NCBI RefSeq assembly: GCF_024721155.1
Contig: NZ_JAHVAP010000012.1
Coordinates: forward strand, 212,984-276,983
From: Mucilaginibacter phenanthrenivorans
GTDB taxonomy: Bacteria; Bacteroidota; Bacteroidia; Sphingobacteriales; Sphingobacteriaceae
Length of the DNA: 64,000 nt
Direction: 5' to 3'
The notes under the pieces were generated by a model that was not told where the DNA came from, searched no databases, and was given only the letters and a program-made list of their open reading frames with translations. This document shows, piece by piece, positions 33,745-42,612 of this stretch (its first letter is position 1; each line of letters starts with the position of its first letter). A program made the position numbers and the translations under genes.

Positions 33745-34116
33745 TTATGCGGCCAGCTGGTATTCTACCTTTTTTATAAGGCTATTAAGATCGAACGGTT
33801 TTTGCAGGATATCATCCGGCGCCCCTTTTTGTTTGAGTGATGCACTGATAGATTCATCGCTCGAACACATGATAACAGGCAGGTTCTGAGTGGTTTTATT
33901 CAGCTTTATCAACTGGCAGATCTCCATGCCATTTATACCCGGTAATATCGCTTCAAGTATTATTAAGTCGGGATGATCCTTTTTAATATGATCAAAAACG
34001 TCGCTGCCTGTAGTAGTTACAAAAACCTGGTAGCCACAATTAATCAATATGTAGGTCATCACCTCAACAAGCAAGGCGTTGTCCTCCACTATTAATATTT
34101 TTTTTTGCGCTTCCAT
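33745..34116 (-). CDS. Stand-alone receiver domain with Glu at the phosphoacceptor position
   Basis: A 123-residue protein consisting only of a CheY-like receiver. The metal-binding acidic pair E11-D12 and the conserved Lys106 (LQKPFD) are present, and the alpha/beta pattern is complete. However, the strand that should end in Asp reads DLIILE55AILPG, i.e. Glu replaces the phosphorylated Asp. Glu at this site is often phosphomimetic, so the protein may be constitutively in one state or may not be phosphorylated at all. No kinase gene lies next to it. It is convergent with the phosphoesterase and divergent from the LacI gene. Confidence 0.9.
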   Translation of the reverse strand: MEAQKKILIVEDNALLVEVMTYILINCGYQVFVTTTGSDVFDHIKKDHPDLIILEAILPGINGMEICQLIKLNKTTQNLPVIMCSSDESISASLKQKGAPDDILQKPFDLNSLIKKVEYQLAA

Positions 34117-34304
34117 TTTTCGTTTTACGTGTTAATATTAACCTATAGTGCAAAGCCTGTGCCACTAATAAGCAAATAGAAATATAACTACTTAATTTTG
34201 AGGTTATAACAAGTCGCCACCTATATTTAATGAATAAAAAAGGATTTATTATGACAATGCATCACTTTTGTTACATTTGATGGTTAAAATCTTCAAACGG
34301 TAAA

Positions 34305-35315
34305 ATGGACAACATTAATATCAAGGTACTGGCTAAGGAATTAAATATTTCTACATCCACCATTTCAAGGGCCTTTAACGGGAGCCCCGATATTAATAAG
34401 GACACAAAGGAGAAAATTTTGGCATTTGCCCGCGAGCATAATTTTTTGCCTAATCATTACGCCAGCAACCTCCGCGACAAAAAAAGCCGCACGCTGGCCG
34501 TGATCATTCCCGAAATAACCAACGACTTCTTCTCCCAGGCGATAAACGGGATCGAGGAAATTGCCCGCAAAAAAGGCTTTTATATCCTGCTGTATCGCAC
34601 TGATGATGTTTTTGAAAAGGAGGTGTCGTTTGTAAACTACCTGAATAACGGCAAGGTGGATGGTATAATTATGTCGGTATCCGGTGAGGCCAACGATCAC
34701 AATTACCTGCGGAAGCTTGAACAAAAGAATATCCCTGTTGTCTTTTTTGACCGTGTTTACGAGGACATTGAGGCAGCCAAGGTAACTACCAATGATTACG
34801 ACAGCAGTTTTGCCGCAACAGAACACCTTATTGAAACAGGCTGTAAGAAAATTGTATACCTGGTTGTAAACAAGAGCATTTCTATTGGTAAAGTGCGTAT
34901 GCAGGGTTATGTTGATGCATTACAAAAACATCATATTGCGTTTAATGACGACCTTGTAATTGATTGCAGCAACGACGAAAAGGAAAACTTTGTGATCCTG
35001 AAAAAGATGCTGGAGGAGGTTAAACCCGATGGCATCTTCAGCTCGGTTGAGCGTTTGGCCTTTGCCACCTATTACGTTTGTAACGATATGAAGATCAGTA
35101 TCCCCAATGATTTGAAGGTGATCAGCTTCTCCAGTCTTCAAATTGCACCATTGTTATGCCCGCCGCTTTCAACCATAACACAGCCTGCCTACGAAATGGG
35201 CATTAAGGCCGCCACTCTTTTGTTTGATGAGTTGGAACGCAAGGGCCAACCGATCAGCAAAAAGGTGCATGTGTTGAAATCAAAGCTGTTCATCAGGAAA
35301 TCATCAGGGGGATAA
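34305..35315 (+). CDS. LacI-family transcriptional regulator
   Basis: A 336-residue protein with an N-terminal helix-turn-helix (IKVLAKELNISTSTISRAFNG), hinge helix (HNFLPNHYASNLRDKKS) and a periplasmic-binding-protein-like sugar domain (LAVIIPEITNDFFSQAINGIEE, VVFFDRVYEDI, CPPLSTITQPAYEMG). It is a sugar-responsive repressor or activator. It lies 147 bp upstream of the GH92 alpha-mannosidase gene in the same orientation, so control of mannoside use is plausible (inference). No operator palindrome is obvious in the gap. Confidence 0.93.
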   Translation: MDNINIKVLAKELNISTSTISRAFNGSPDINKDTKEKILAFAREHNFLPNHYASNLRDKKSRTLAVIIPEITNDFFSQAINGIEEIARKKGFYILLYRTDDVFEKEVSFVNYLNNGKVDGIIMSVSGEANDHNYLRKLEQKNIPVVFFDRVYEDIEAAKVTTNDYDSSFAATEHLIETGCKKIVYLVVNKSISIGKVRMQGYVDALQKHHIAFNDDLVIDCSNDEKENFVILKKMLEEVKPDGIFSSVERLAFATYYVCNDMKISIPNDLKVISFSSLQIAPLLCPPLSTITQPAYEMGIKAATLLFDELERKGQPISKKVHVLKSKLFIRKSSGG

Positions 35316-35462
35316 ACATTGGTTTATAAGACCTTCATTTAATAACAGCATGAGGCAATCGTCGGTGCGCCAATATAATTGTTACGTTATCAGCGGAATC
35401 AATCAATCAAAAAAATCAGCGGTTAATGTTATATTTGGCTCTTCACTACTGTATCCATACAA

Positions 35463-37754
35463 ATGAAGAAAATACTGACCGTTCTCTTTAGCTGCGCAAC
35501 CGTAATAGCGTCGGCTCAAACAAAATCATCCGACAATTTAGTTCAATATGTGAAGCCTATAATAGGCACACAACGCATGGGGCATGTGTTCCCGGGCGCT
35601 ACCGTTCCTTTTGGTATGGTGCAACTTAGCCCGGAAACAGATACCGCCAGCTACGAACTCAATGGTAAATACAATCCCGATGTATACAAGTATTGCGCCG
35701 GTTACCAGTACGACGACAAAACCATTGTAGGCTTCAGCCACACCCATTTTAGCGGCACCGGACACAGCGATTTGGGCGACTTTTTAGTTATGCCTACCGT
35801 TGGTAAGTTGCAGCTAAACCCGGGCACTGCCGATAAACCGGGCAGCGGCTACCGTTCCGCCTTCTCGCACGCCAACGAAGTGAGCGAGGCCAACTATTAC
35901 AAGGTAAAGCTGGATGCTAATAACATCATAGCCGAAATGACCACCACTACCCGTGTTGGCTTTCACCAATACACTTTCCCGAAATCGGATAACGCACACA
36001 TCATCCTTGATTTAACCGCGGGAATCTATAACTACCCTGATAAAAACGTTTGGACGTACGTACGGATGGTGAACGACAGTACCATTGTAGGCTACCGCGC
36101 TACCAATGGATGGGCCCGCACCCGCACGCTGTATTTCGCTATGACGTTTAATAAACCATTCATCCAGATGGGTTATAAAAAATACGACAAACGCGAGGTG
36201 TACGGCGGTTTTTGGGGTAAGTTTGCCAAGGTAAAAAACTTCCCTGATCTTGCCGGTCGCCAGTTAAAAACCTACTTCGACTTTAAAACCGAAGAGGGTG
36301 AAAAGATCAAGATAAAATTTGCCATCTCGCCGGTAAGCATCGATGGGGCCATGAATAACATGAAAGCCGAGATCCCGGGATGGGATTTTGAAAAGGTTAA
36401 GAACGATGGCCAGGCACAATGGGAAGCTGAATTGCATAAAATTGTAATTGATGGCAGCCAGACCGATAAATTGAACTTCTACACTTCGATGTATCACGCC
36501 ATGATCAACCCAACCATTTATATGGATGTGGATGGTCAATACAAGGGACTTGACCAGAACATCCACAAGGCCGAAGGGTTTACAAACTATACTACGTTTA
36601 GTCTTTGGGATACACACCGTGCCTTGCACCCGCTTTTTAACATCATCGACCCAAAACGAAACTCAGATATGGTTCAAAGCATGATGGCCCACTTCGACCA
36701 AAGCGCGGAGCACATGCTGCCGATCTGGAGTAACAGCGCAAACGAAAACTGGTGTATGAGCGGCTACCACAGTGTATCGGTTATCGCAGACGCCGTGGTT
36801 AAGGGTAACGCACCTTTCGACGCTAACAAAGCACTGGATGCCTGCGTAACAACGGCACGCCATCGCGATTACGAGGGTATCGGCGATTACATGGATAGGG
36901 GCTATATCCCTGATGAAAAGAACGGCAACTCCGTATCATCAACCCAGGAATATGCTTACGACGATTTTTGTATCGCACAGATGGCAAAAAAGCTGAACCG
37001 TATGGATATTTACGAGGAGTTTAACAAGCGTTCTCAAAATTGGAAAAACGTATATGATCCTAAATCAGGATTTATGCACCCCAAATTGGCAGATGGAACC
37101 TTCCGCAAAAACTTCGATCCGTTCACTACCATTAACCAGGGCTTTATTGAAGGCAACGCCTGGAACTATACGCTGTATGTTCCGCACGATCCGGAAGGGT
37201 TGATAAAAATGATGGGCGGCGACAAGCGTTTCATTACTTATGTAGACAGCCTGTTCAGCTACAACCTGCCTGACAAATATTTTGCTGAAACAGAGGATAT
37301 TACCAAGGACGGAATCATTGGTAACTACGTACACGGCAACGAGCCATCACACCACGTAGTTTACTTGTATGACTGGACCGACAAACCATGGAAGGCACAG
37401 GAAAAGATCCGGATGATACTGCCAAGAATGTACAAGCCAACTCCTGATGGTTTGGGTGGTAATGATGATACCGGCCAGATGAGCGCCTGGTATATTTTCA
37501 GTTCACTCGGCTTTTACCCGGTTGCCCCGGCTACCGACCAGTATGCCATTGGCAGCCCTGCTGTTAACCACGCAGTGATCCAGGTAGGCGATGGTAAAAC
37601 ATTTACCATCAACGTAAAAAACCAAAGCGACAAAAACGTTTATATCCAAAAGATAACCCTAAACGGACAGCCGCATAACACCATGTTTTTAAGCCATGCC
37701 GATATCATGAACGGCGGCGAAATCACGTTTGTGATGGGAAGTAAACATAAATAG
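35463..37754 (+). CDS. GH92 family alpha-mannosidase, secreted
   Basis: A 763-residue protein with a signal peptide (TVLFSCATVIASAQ) and the GH92 start VQYVKPIIGTQRMGHVFPGATVPFGMVQLSP. The N-terminal beta-sandwich (~25-270) is followed by the (alpha/alpha)6 barrel (YTSMYHAMINPTIYMDVDGQY, FSLWDTHRALHPLF, GDYMDRGYIPDEK) and the C-terminal motif GNDDTGQMSAWYIFSSLGFYPV, whose acidic residues act in the calcium-dependent catalysis. GH92 enzymes remove alpha-mannose from glycans in the periplasm or outside. The gene ends in a good terminator. The upstream LacI gene is its likely regulator. Confidence 0.95.
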   Translation: MKKILTVLFSCATVIASAQTKSSDNLVQYVKPIIGTQRMGHVFPGATVPFGMVQLSPETDTASYELNGKYNPDVYKYCAGYQYDDKTIVGFSHTHFSGTGHSDLGDFLVMPTVGKLQLNPGTADKPGSGYRSAFSHANEVSEANYYKVKLDANNIIAEMTTTTRVGFHQYTFPKSDNAHIILDLTAGIYNYPDKNVWTYVRMVNDSTIVGYRATNGWARTRTLYFAMTFNKPFIQMGYKKYDKREVYGGFWGKFAKVKNFPDLAGRQLKTYFDFKTEEGEKIKIKFAISPVSIDGAMNNMKAEIPGWDFEKVKNDGQAQWEAELHKIVIDGSQTDKLNFYTSMYHAMINPTIYMDVDGQYKGLDQNIHKAEGFTNYTTFSLWDTHRALHPLFNIIDPKRNSDMVQSMMAHFDQSAEHMLPIWSNSANENWCMSGYHSVSVIADAVVKGNAPFDANKALDACVTTARHRDYEGIGDYMDRGYIPDEKNGNSVSSTQEYAYDDFCIAQMAKKLNRMDIYEEFNKRSQNWKNVYDPKSGFMHPKLADGTFRKNFDPFTTINQGFIEGNAWNYTLYVPHDPEGLIKMMGGDKRFITYVDSLFSYNLPDKYFAETEDITKDGIIGNYVHGNEPSHHVVYLYDWTDKPWKAQEKIRMILPRMYKPTPDGLGGNDDTGQMSAWYIFSSLGFYPVAPATDQYAIGSPAVNHAVIQVGDGKTFTINVKNQSDKNVYIQKITLNGQPHNTMFLSHADIMNGGEITFVMGSKHK

Positions 37755-37814
37755 AGATTAGTTGATTAGAGACTAGTTAATTAGTTAAGAAGACTTTCCT
37801 ACGGATATTAGTTA

Positions 37815-37852
37815 AGCGTTGGCGATTTAAGGATTGCCAACGCTTTTGTTTT
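37815..37852 (+). terminator. Rho-independent terminator after the GH92 gene
   Basis: AGCGTTGGC at 37815-37823 pairs with GCCAACGCT at 37836-37844 (9 bp, 12-nt loop), followed by TTTGTTTT. About 60 bp after the stop codon. Confidence 0.8.
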
Positions 37853-37904
37853 ATAAGAGAGTTTTTTAGTAAATTTGAATTAGTACGTATTTCAAATTAA
37901 TTGT

Positions 37905-38135
37905 ATGGAACGGATAGTATTGGAAGTGGATGATCAAACTGCGAAGGCCTGGCGCAATACGTCTGCTAAATTGCGGGAACAGATCGGGAAAAACCTCGAG
38001 TTAGTGCTTAATGATTCATTGAGCAAAACCAAAGAAGCAAACTTCGAATTGCTTTTACAGGAAGCAAGGGCTGAAGCAGCCAAAAATGGGCTAACGGAAG
38101 AAATTCTGGAAAAACTACTGAATGAAGAGGACTAA
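37905..38135 (+). CDS. Antitoxin-like protein of a PIN toxin-antitoxin pair
   Basis: A 76-residue protein that starts MERIVLEVDDQTAKAWRNTS with a short strand followed by helices, as in small antitoxins (ribbon-helix-helix-like N-terminus). The C-terminal helices (FELLLQEARAEAAKNGL, EEILEKLL) are acidic, suited to bind a toxin. It overlaps the PIN-domain gene by 14 bp, the usual antitoxin-first order. The family cannot be named with certainty; the role is inferred mainly from the position. Confidence 0.75.
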   Translation: MERIVLEVDDQTAKAWRNTSAKLREQIGKNLELVLNDSLSKTKEANFELLLQEARAEAAKNGLTEEILEKLLNEED

Positions 38136-38538
38136 GCACTTTGTTTTAGATGCCAATACATTGGTTAGCGCATTTTTACTCTCATCAACATCAATTGCGG
38201 CACGGGCATATTATAAGGCAATTTCAGAAGGGAAGATAGTCGCGTCAGAAGAGGTTATCGATGAGTTCAGTGCGGTGTTTATCCGCCCCAAATTTGACCG
38301 GTATCTTGAGTTAGAAAAAAGACTGATAATTATTGAAGATTTAAAAGCGGTAATAAAGATTTTACCTGTAATTTCTAATATCAAAGCCTGTCGCGATCCC
38401 AAAGATGATAAATATCTTGCCTTAGCAGTTTCATCTGCTGCTGAATGCATTGTCACCGGAGATAAAGACCTGCTGGTTTTAAATCCGTTTCAAAATATTC
38501 CGATACTTACCGCCGCCGATTTCCTGGAACAATTTTGA
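38122..38538 (+). CDS. PIN-domain toxin (putative RNase)
   Basis: A 138-residue PIN-domain protein of the TIGR00305-like type. The acidic metal site is visible: D10 (VLDANTLVSAF), E44 or E48 (ASEEVIDE), the D92-D95-D96 region (CRDPKDDKYLALA), and D114/D116 (VTGDKDLLVL). PIN toxins cleave RNA, often tRNA or mRNA, when released from their antitoxin. It overlaps the upstream antitoxin-like gene and ends near a bidirectional terminator shared with the convergent sigma factor gene. Confidence 0.9.
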   Translation: MKRTKHFVLDANTLVSAFLLSSTSIAARAYYKAISEGKIVASEEVIDEFSAVFIRPKFDRYLELEKRLIIIEDLKAVIKILPVISNIKACRDPKDDKYLALAVSSAAECIVTGDKDLLVLNPFQNIPILTAADFLEQF

Positions 38539-38557
38539 GAGTCGGCCTGATAAACAA

Positions 38558-38583
38558 CAAATGCCCGCATACGCAGGCATTTG
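38558..38583. terminator. Bidirectional hairpin between the PIN gene and the sigma factor gene
   Basis: CAAATGCC at 38558-38565 pairs with GGCATTTG at 38576-38583, with GC pairs continuing past one mismatch around the ATAC loop. Convergent gap; no long T-run. Confidence 0.55.
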
Positions 38584-38634
38584 AACTAAACTAACTAAAC
38601 TATTTGATCTTATTGTTTTTTACTTATTGCTCGC

Positions 38635-39201
38635 CTATCCAGCCATATAATGCATTTCGCTGCCGGTAAGCTTGTTTACCATTTCCTTTAAAATGGCACG
38701 GGCACGATGCAGGTTGGTGCGCGATAAAAGTTCGGTCATCCCTAACTTGTTGCCGATCTCCTGGTGCGAGTAGCCTTCAATGGCATACATATTAAATACT
38801 GAACGATAGGTTTGAGGGAGTTCCTCAATCATGTTCATCAGGTCCTTTGCTTCAAGGCCGTGAGCGTTATAGCCGCTGCCTGCTCCGCTGTTTTCCTCGG
38901 TAAAATCTTCCACTAAAACCATTGGCTTTAGCTTGCGGTAACGTGATATGGCGCAATGGACCATAATGCGGCGGATCCACCCTTCAAGGTTACCGTCACC
39001 GCGGTAGTTATGTGCGTTTTTGAACATCTTTATAAAGCCCTCCTGCAAAATATCCTGGGCCTCATCCTTATCGTGTGCATAGCGCATACATACTGCCAGC
39101 ATCCTGGGTGCTAAGGTTTTATATAAAAGCTCCTGTTGCTTGCGGTCGTTTTTCAGGCAGCCTTCCCACATTTCAGCTAATTTTAAATCGGCGGTTATCA
39201 T
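38635..39201 (-). CDS. ECF-type RNA polymerase sigma factor
   Basis: A 188-residue protein. Region 2 contains LAPRMLAVCMRYAHDKDEAQDILQEGFIKMF and WIRRIMVHCAISRYRK (-10 recognition). Region 4 contains IEELPQTYRSVFNMYAIEGYSHQEIGNKLGM and the helix LLSRTNLHRARAILKEM. The length and the missing region 3 mark it as ECF class. No anti-sigma gene lies next to it; the neighbours are a PIN toxin and a GNAT enzyme. The signal is unknown. Confidence 0.93.
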   Translation of the reverse strand: MITADLKLAEMWEGCLKNDRKQQELLYKTLAPRMLAVCMRYAHDKDEAQDILQEGFIKMFKNAHNYRGDGNLEGWIRRIMVHCAISRYRKLKPMVLVEDFTEENSGAGSGYNAHGLEAKDLMNMIEELPQTYRSVFNMYAIEGYSHQEIGNKLGMTELLSRTNLHRARAILKEMVNKLTGSEMHYMAG

Positions 39202-39427
39202 CTTGTTGTTATTTGATGAGCCTATGCCAATATTGATACCCTTATTTTAAATTGTTGATTATCAATAAAATAATTTTTAATGCATCTACGAAACTGTTCG
39301 TTTCCGAACGGTCAGTGATACAAAGGCGGACAATTGTTGAGTTCATGGATCATAGTTGATGGTTCATGTAAAACCTGAATGGGATTTTTAGTATTTTAGC
39401 CTGTGCCACAATTCCACTAACGCATCT

Positions 39428-39886
39428 ATGTCTAGTATCACCCTAAAAAGAACCGATTCCGACGATCCTCATTTTTTAAATTTAGTTATAGCCCTCGATA
39501 AGGACCTCGACGCCCGCTATGGCGAACAACAGGCATTTTTTAACCAGTTTAATAAGCTTACCCACATTAAAAATGTTGTAGTTGCCTACGCGGGTGGTGT
39601 TCCTGTTGGCTGCGCTGGATTTAAGGAATATGAGGCGGGTACTGTCGAGATAAAGCGCATGTTTGTTGATGACAATCTTCGGGGCAAAGGAATAGCCGGC
39701 AAAATCCTTACAGAGCTGGAAACCTGGGCTACTGAACTTGGTTACCAAACCAGCATCCTTGAAACCGCAAACAAGCAACACGAGGCAATAAGGCTTTACC
39801 AAAAATGCGGCTACGAGATCACCGAAAACTATGGCGATTATATTGGGGTGGAGATTAGCATTTGTATGCGGAAGGGGATAAAATAA
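39428..39886 (+). CDS. GNAT family N-acetyltransferase
   Basis: A 152-residue protein with the GNAT core: VVAYAGGVPVGCAGFKEY, then VEIKRMFVDDNLRGKGIAGKILTELETWA, where R-G-K-G-I-A binds acetyl-CoA, and LETANKQHEAIRLYQKCGYE. It transfers an acetyl group to an unknown amine or amino acid. Cytoplasmic, standing alone. It is followed 5 bp after the stop codon by a palindromic element with TGAACCATGATT ends. Confidence 0.9.
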   Translation: MSSITLKRTDSDDPHFLNLVIALDKDLDARYGEQQAFFNQFNKLTHIKNVVVAYAGGVPVGCAGFKEYEAGTVEIKRMFVDDNLRGKGIAGKILTELETWATELGYQTSILETANKQHEAIRLYQKCGYEITENYGDYIGVEISICMRKGIK

Positions 39887-39890
39887 TTTT

Positions 39891-39977
39891 TGAACCATGA
39901 TTTTAGGATTAAATGATTTCATGATGTTTTGCGTTTTCAAAATCCTTTCATCCCCTAATCATGTGAATCATGGTTCA
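39891..39977. repeat. 87-bp palindromic element with the same ends as the GxxExxY unit
   Basis: TGAACCATGATTTTAGGATT at the left and AATCATGTGAATCATGGTTC at the right form inverted ends. The right arm agrees with the right arm of 9892-10545 at most positions over about 36 bp (15 identical at the outer end). No gene is inside. It looks like a gene-less derivative of the GxxExxY unit. Confidence 0.6.
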
Positions 39978-40011
39978 AACAATAAGTAACCACATTTTCC
40001 CTACCTTTGCC

Positions 40012-40019
40012 CCATCCGG
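40012..40019 (+). promoter_or_regulatory. Bacteroidota -7 box TACCTTTG
   Basis: TACCTTTG matches TAnnTTTG, ending 20 bp before the FAD-protein gene start. The leader contains CCGGG-ATAAAAA-CCCGG, a small hairpin. No -33 TTTG is seen. Confidence 0.4.
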
Positions 40020-40039
40020 GATAAAAACCCGGCAATAGC

Positions 40040-41584
40040 ATGATAAAAGAAATTGAAATTGTTTGCCCGCCAGGACAACAGGAAGATGAAGGCGAATTGA
40101 CAAAGATCGCCGCCACATCGTTAAATATATCCCCGCAAAAAATCTCTGCCGTAAAAACTGTTAAGCGTTCCATTGACGCCCGGGGCCGAAAGGTGGTTTA
40201 TCGTATGCAGGTGCAGGTTTTTGTCGATGAGGTTTATGTGCCGAAAACATTTACAGTAAATTATCCTGACGTCAAATCCGCCAAGCCGGTAATAATTATA
40301 GGTGCGGGACCTGCCGGATTATTCGCCGCCTTGCAATGTATCGAAATGGGATTAAAGCCGATTATTGTTGAACGTGGTAAGGACGTAAAACAACGCCGCC
40401 GCGACCTGGCAAACATCAATAAACAGGGATTGGTTAATCCCGAATCGAACTATTGTTTCGGCGAGGGCGGGGCAGGTACTTATTCTGATGGTAAATTGTA
40501 CACCCGCTCTACGAAGCGCGGCGATGTAAACGCAGTATTGAAAACCTTTGTGGCACATGGCGCAACAGAAGATATTTTGGTGGATGCCCGCCCGCATATA
40601 GGCACCAATAAGTTACCGCAGATCATCACCTCGATAAAGGATAGTATTTTAAACGCAGGCGGCGAGGTGCTGTTTGATGCAAAGGTGACAGGCTTAATAG
40701 TTGAGTTTGGAAAGATAAAAGGCATAACGCTTGCCAATGGCGATAAGCTGATAGCCGATGCCGTGATCCTGGCGACCGGCCACTCGGCGCGCGATATTTT
40801 TGAAATGCTGCACCATCAAAATATATTGATAGAGGCTAAGCCATTTGCACTGGGGGTACGCATCGAGCATCCGCAGGAAATAATTGACCAGGCCCAATAC
40901 CATTGTGAACTTCGCGGGCCAGATCTGCCGCCATCATACTACAATTTGGTTGAACAGGTAGATAACCGGGGCGTGTTTTCATTCTGTATGTGCCCTGGCG
41001 GCATCATCGCGCCGTGCGCAACCGAGGCAGAAGAAATTGTGGTTAACGGCTGGAGCCCCTCTAAAAGAAATAATCCCTTTGCCAATTCGGGCACGGTGGT
41101 GCAGATAAATTCGGAGGATGTTAAGGGAGATTTGAGCGATCCTTTAAGGATGCTCCGGTTTCAGCAGCAGATAGAAAAGCTGGCATTTAAAGCAGGGGGC
41201 GGAAATATGGTAGCGCCGGGACAACGGATGATTGATTTTGTGGAGAACCGGTTGTCAATCGATCTGCCTGAAAACTCGTATCTGCCCGGTACAAGATCCG
41301 TCGAACTAAAAGAAATTTTACCCGGCTGGATCAATGAACGGTTAAGAAAAGCCTTGCCGGCCTTTGGGAAAAAAATGAAGGGTTATTACACCAATGAGGC
41401 CATTTTGGTAGGTGTTGAATCACGTACATCGTCGCCCGTGAAAGTGCCAAGGGATAAGGAAACATTTCAGCATCCGCAGGTGGCGGGATTATTTCCCTGC
41501 GGCGAGGGTGCCGGTTATGCGGGTGGCATAATTTCTGCTGCGATTGATGGAATAAATTGTGCTATTGCAGCATCAAAAATATAA
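40040..41584 (+). CDS. FAD-dependent dehydrogenase-like protein (COG2509 type)
   Basis: A 514-residue protein. The N-terminal ~80 residues (KEIEIVCPPGQQEDEGELTK, VKTVKRSIDARGRKVVYRMQV) are a small alpha/beta domain typical of the family. The FAD Rossmann motif follows (VIIIGAGPAGLFAALQCIEMG), then IVERGKDVKQRRRDLANIN, CFGEGGAGTYSDGKLYTRS, ILATGHSARDIFEML and CPGGIIAPCATE. The last ~60 residues contain FPCGEGAGYAGGIISAAIDG. It is an oxidoreductase of unknown substrate. A DinB gene begins 1 bp after its stop codon, so the two are probably co-expressed. Confidence 0.9.
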   Translation: MIKEIEIVCPPGQQEDEGELTKIAATSLNISPQKISAVKTVKRSIDARGRKVVYRMQVQVFVDEVYVPKTFTVNYPDVKSAKPVIIIGAGPAGLFAALQCIEMGLKPIIVERGKDVKQRRRDLANINKQGLVNPESNYCFGEGGAGTYSDGKLYTRSTKRGDVNAVLKTFVAHGATEDILVDARPHIGTNKLPQIITSIKDSILNAGGEVLFDAKVTGLIVEFGKIKGITLANGDKLIADAVILATGHSARDIFEMLHHQNILIEAKPFALGVRIEHPQEIIDQAQYHCELRGPDLPPSYYNLVEQVDNRGVFSFCMCPGGIIAPCATEAEEIVVNGWSPSKRNNPFANSGTVVQINSEDVKGDLSDPLRMLRFQQQIEKLAFKAGGGNMVAPGQRMIDFVENRLSIDLPENSYLPGTRSVELKEILPGWINERLRKALPAFGKKMKGYYTNEAILVGVESRTSSPVKVPRDKETFQHPQVAGLFPCGEGAGYAGGIISAAIDGINCAIAASKI

Positions 41585-41585
41585 T

Positions 41586-42071
41586 ATGGGCATTTCAGAA
41601 AAACTAAGTAAAGAACTGGAGCAGGTATTATCGGGCGATCCGTGGTATGGCACGCCTGTTTATAGCATCCTGGAAAAGGTAAACTTCGAAACGGCGTATG
41701 AAAAGCCGGGTGGTTCGGCGCATAACATCGCAGGTATAGTGCTGCACATGCTTTCCTGGGCCGAGGAAGTGATGGACCGCCTGAATGGCATGACCCCCCA
41801 AATGCCCTCAAGCGGCGACTGGCCAGATCCCGGGACACCGGATGAGCAAAAATGGCAGCAATATGTCAATGATCTGAAGTTGGTTAACGTAAATTTGTTG
41901 GGAATCATCCAGAACTTCCCCGAAGAACAATGGGCCGATCCCATTCCCGACGAACGCAACGCTGAAATCGGTACTGGTGTGAGTAATGAAGAACTGGTAC
42001 GCGGATTGATACAACACTTTGTGTATCATTCGGCGCAGGTAGCGTTGTTAATACGAATAATCAATGGCTGA
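41586..42071 (+). CDS. DinB-family four-helix protein
   Basis: About 161 residues. The helix bundle begins ISEKLSKELEQVLSGDPWYG and contains the DinB/YfiT-type metal-binding histidines at H-N-I-A-G-I-V-L-H (in GSAHNIAGIVLHMLSWAEE) and in LIQHFVYHSAQVALL. DinB-superfamily proteins include thiol-dependent transferases and damage-inducible proteins; the reaction is unknown. I chose the ATG at 41586 rather than an overlapping earlier one because it sits directly after the upstream stop. It overlaps the CoA-binding gene by 8 bp. Confidence 0.88.
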   Translation: MGISEKLSKELEQVLSGDPWYGTPVYSILEKVNFETAYEKPGGSAHNIAGIVLHMLSWAEEVMDRLNGMTPQMPSSGDWPDPGTPDEQKWQQYVNDLKLVNVNLLGIIQNFPEEQWADPIPDERNAEIGTGVSNEELVRGLIQHFVYHSAQVALLIRIING

Positions 42072-42429
42072 CAAGAAAACACTGATATTAGGCGCAACAC
42101 CCAACGAAGGGCGATACGCAAACCTTGCTGCAAACAGGCTGGTGCGTAGCGGGCATACTATTGTAAACGTAGGGATAAAGGAAGGCGTAGTTGCCGGTGT
42201 GCCGATTGAAAAGCCTGACACCATCCATGATGATATAGATACCATAACGTTGTATGTTGGCCCGGCACACCAGGAGGATTTATACGACTACATTTTAAAT
42301 ACGCATCCCAAACGTATCATATTTAACCCGGGTACGGAAAATGCTGAATTGCGCCAAATGGCGAATGATAAAGGGATTGCAACGGAATATGCCTGTACGC
42401 TGGTATTGTTGTCTGTGGGGCAATATTGA
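42064..42429 (+). CDS. CoA-binding domain protein (COG1832-like)
   Basis: A 121-residue single Rossmann domain: LILGATPNEGRYANLAANRL, then VNVGIKEGVVAGVPIEK, ITLYVGPAHQEDLYDYIL and IIFNPGTENAELRQMAND. This is the CoA-binding domain of acetyl-CoA synthetase and succinyl-CoA synthetase in stand-alone form. Proteins like this bind CoA or nucleotides, with unknown output. It overlaps the DinB gene by 8 bp; the FAD-protein, DinB and CoA-binding genes form one operon. Confidence 0.9.
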   Translation: MADKKTLILGATPNEGRYANLAANRLVRSGHTIVNVGIKEGVVAGVPIEKPDTIHDDIDTITLYVGPAHQEDLYDYILNTHPKRIIFNPGTENAELRQMANDKGIATEYACTLVLLSVGQY

Positions 42430-42432
42430 AAT

Positions 42433-42608
42433 GCTACCGCGAGTTTAGCATAGCGTAACTCGTGGAGCGGCATATGGTAAGCTTTCAGCTTACGGAGCAG
42501 AAAGCCCGTACTATCCGGCAACGGTTCAATACTTATATTTATCCTGTGAAGCTGAAAGCTTCTAACATGCATTACCACGAGTTACGCTATAGCTAAACTC
42601 GCGGCAGC
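42433..42608. repeat. 176-bp inverted-repeat element (MITE-like)
   Basis: Long imperfect terminal repeats: GCTACCGCGAGTTTAGCATA at the left against TAGCTAAACTCGCGGCAGC at the right (about 33 bp, one indel). Inside are two hairpins, 42477-42493 (GTAAGCT-TTC-AGCTTAC) and 42548-42562 (GAAGCT-GAA-AGCTTC). It fills the convergent gap between the CoA-binding and epimerase genes. No coding capacity. Confidence 0.7.
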
Positions 42609-42612
42609 AAAG

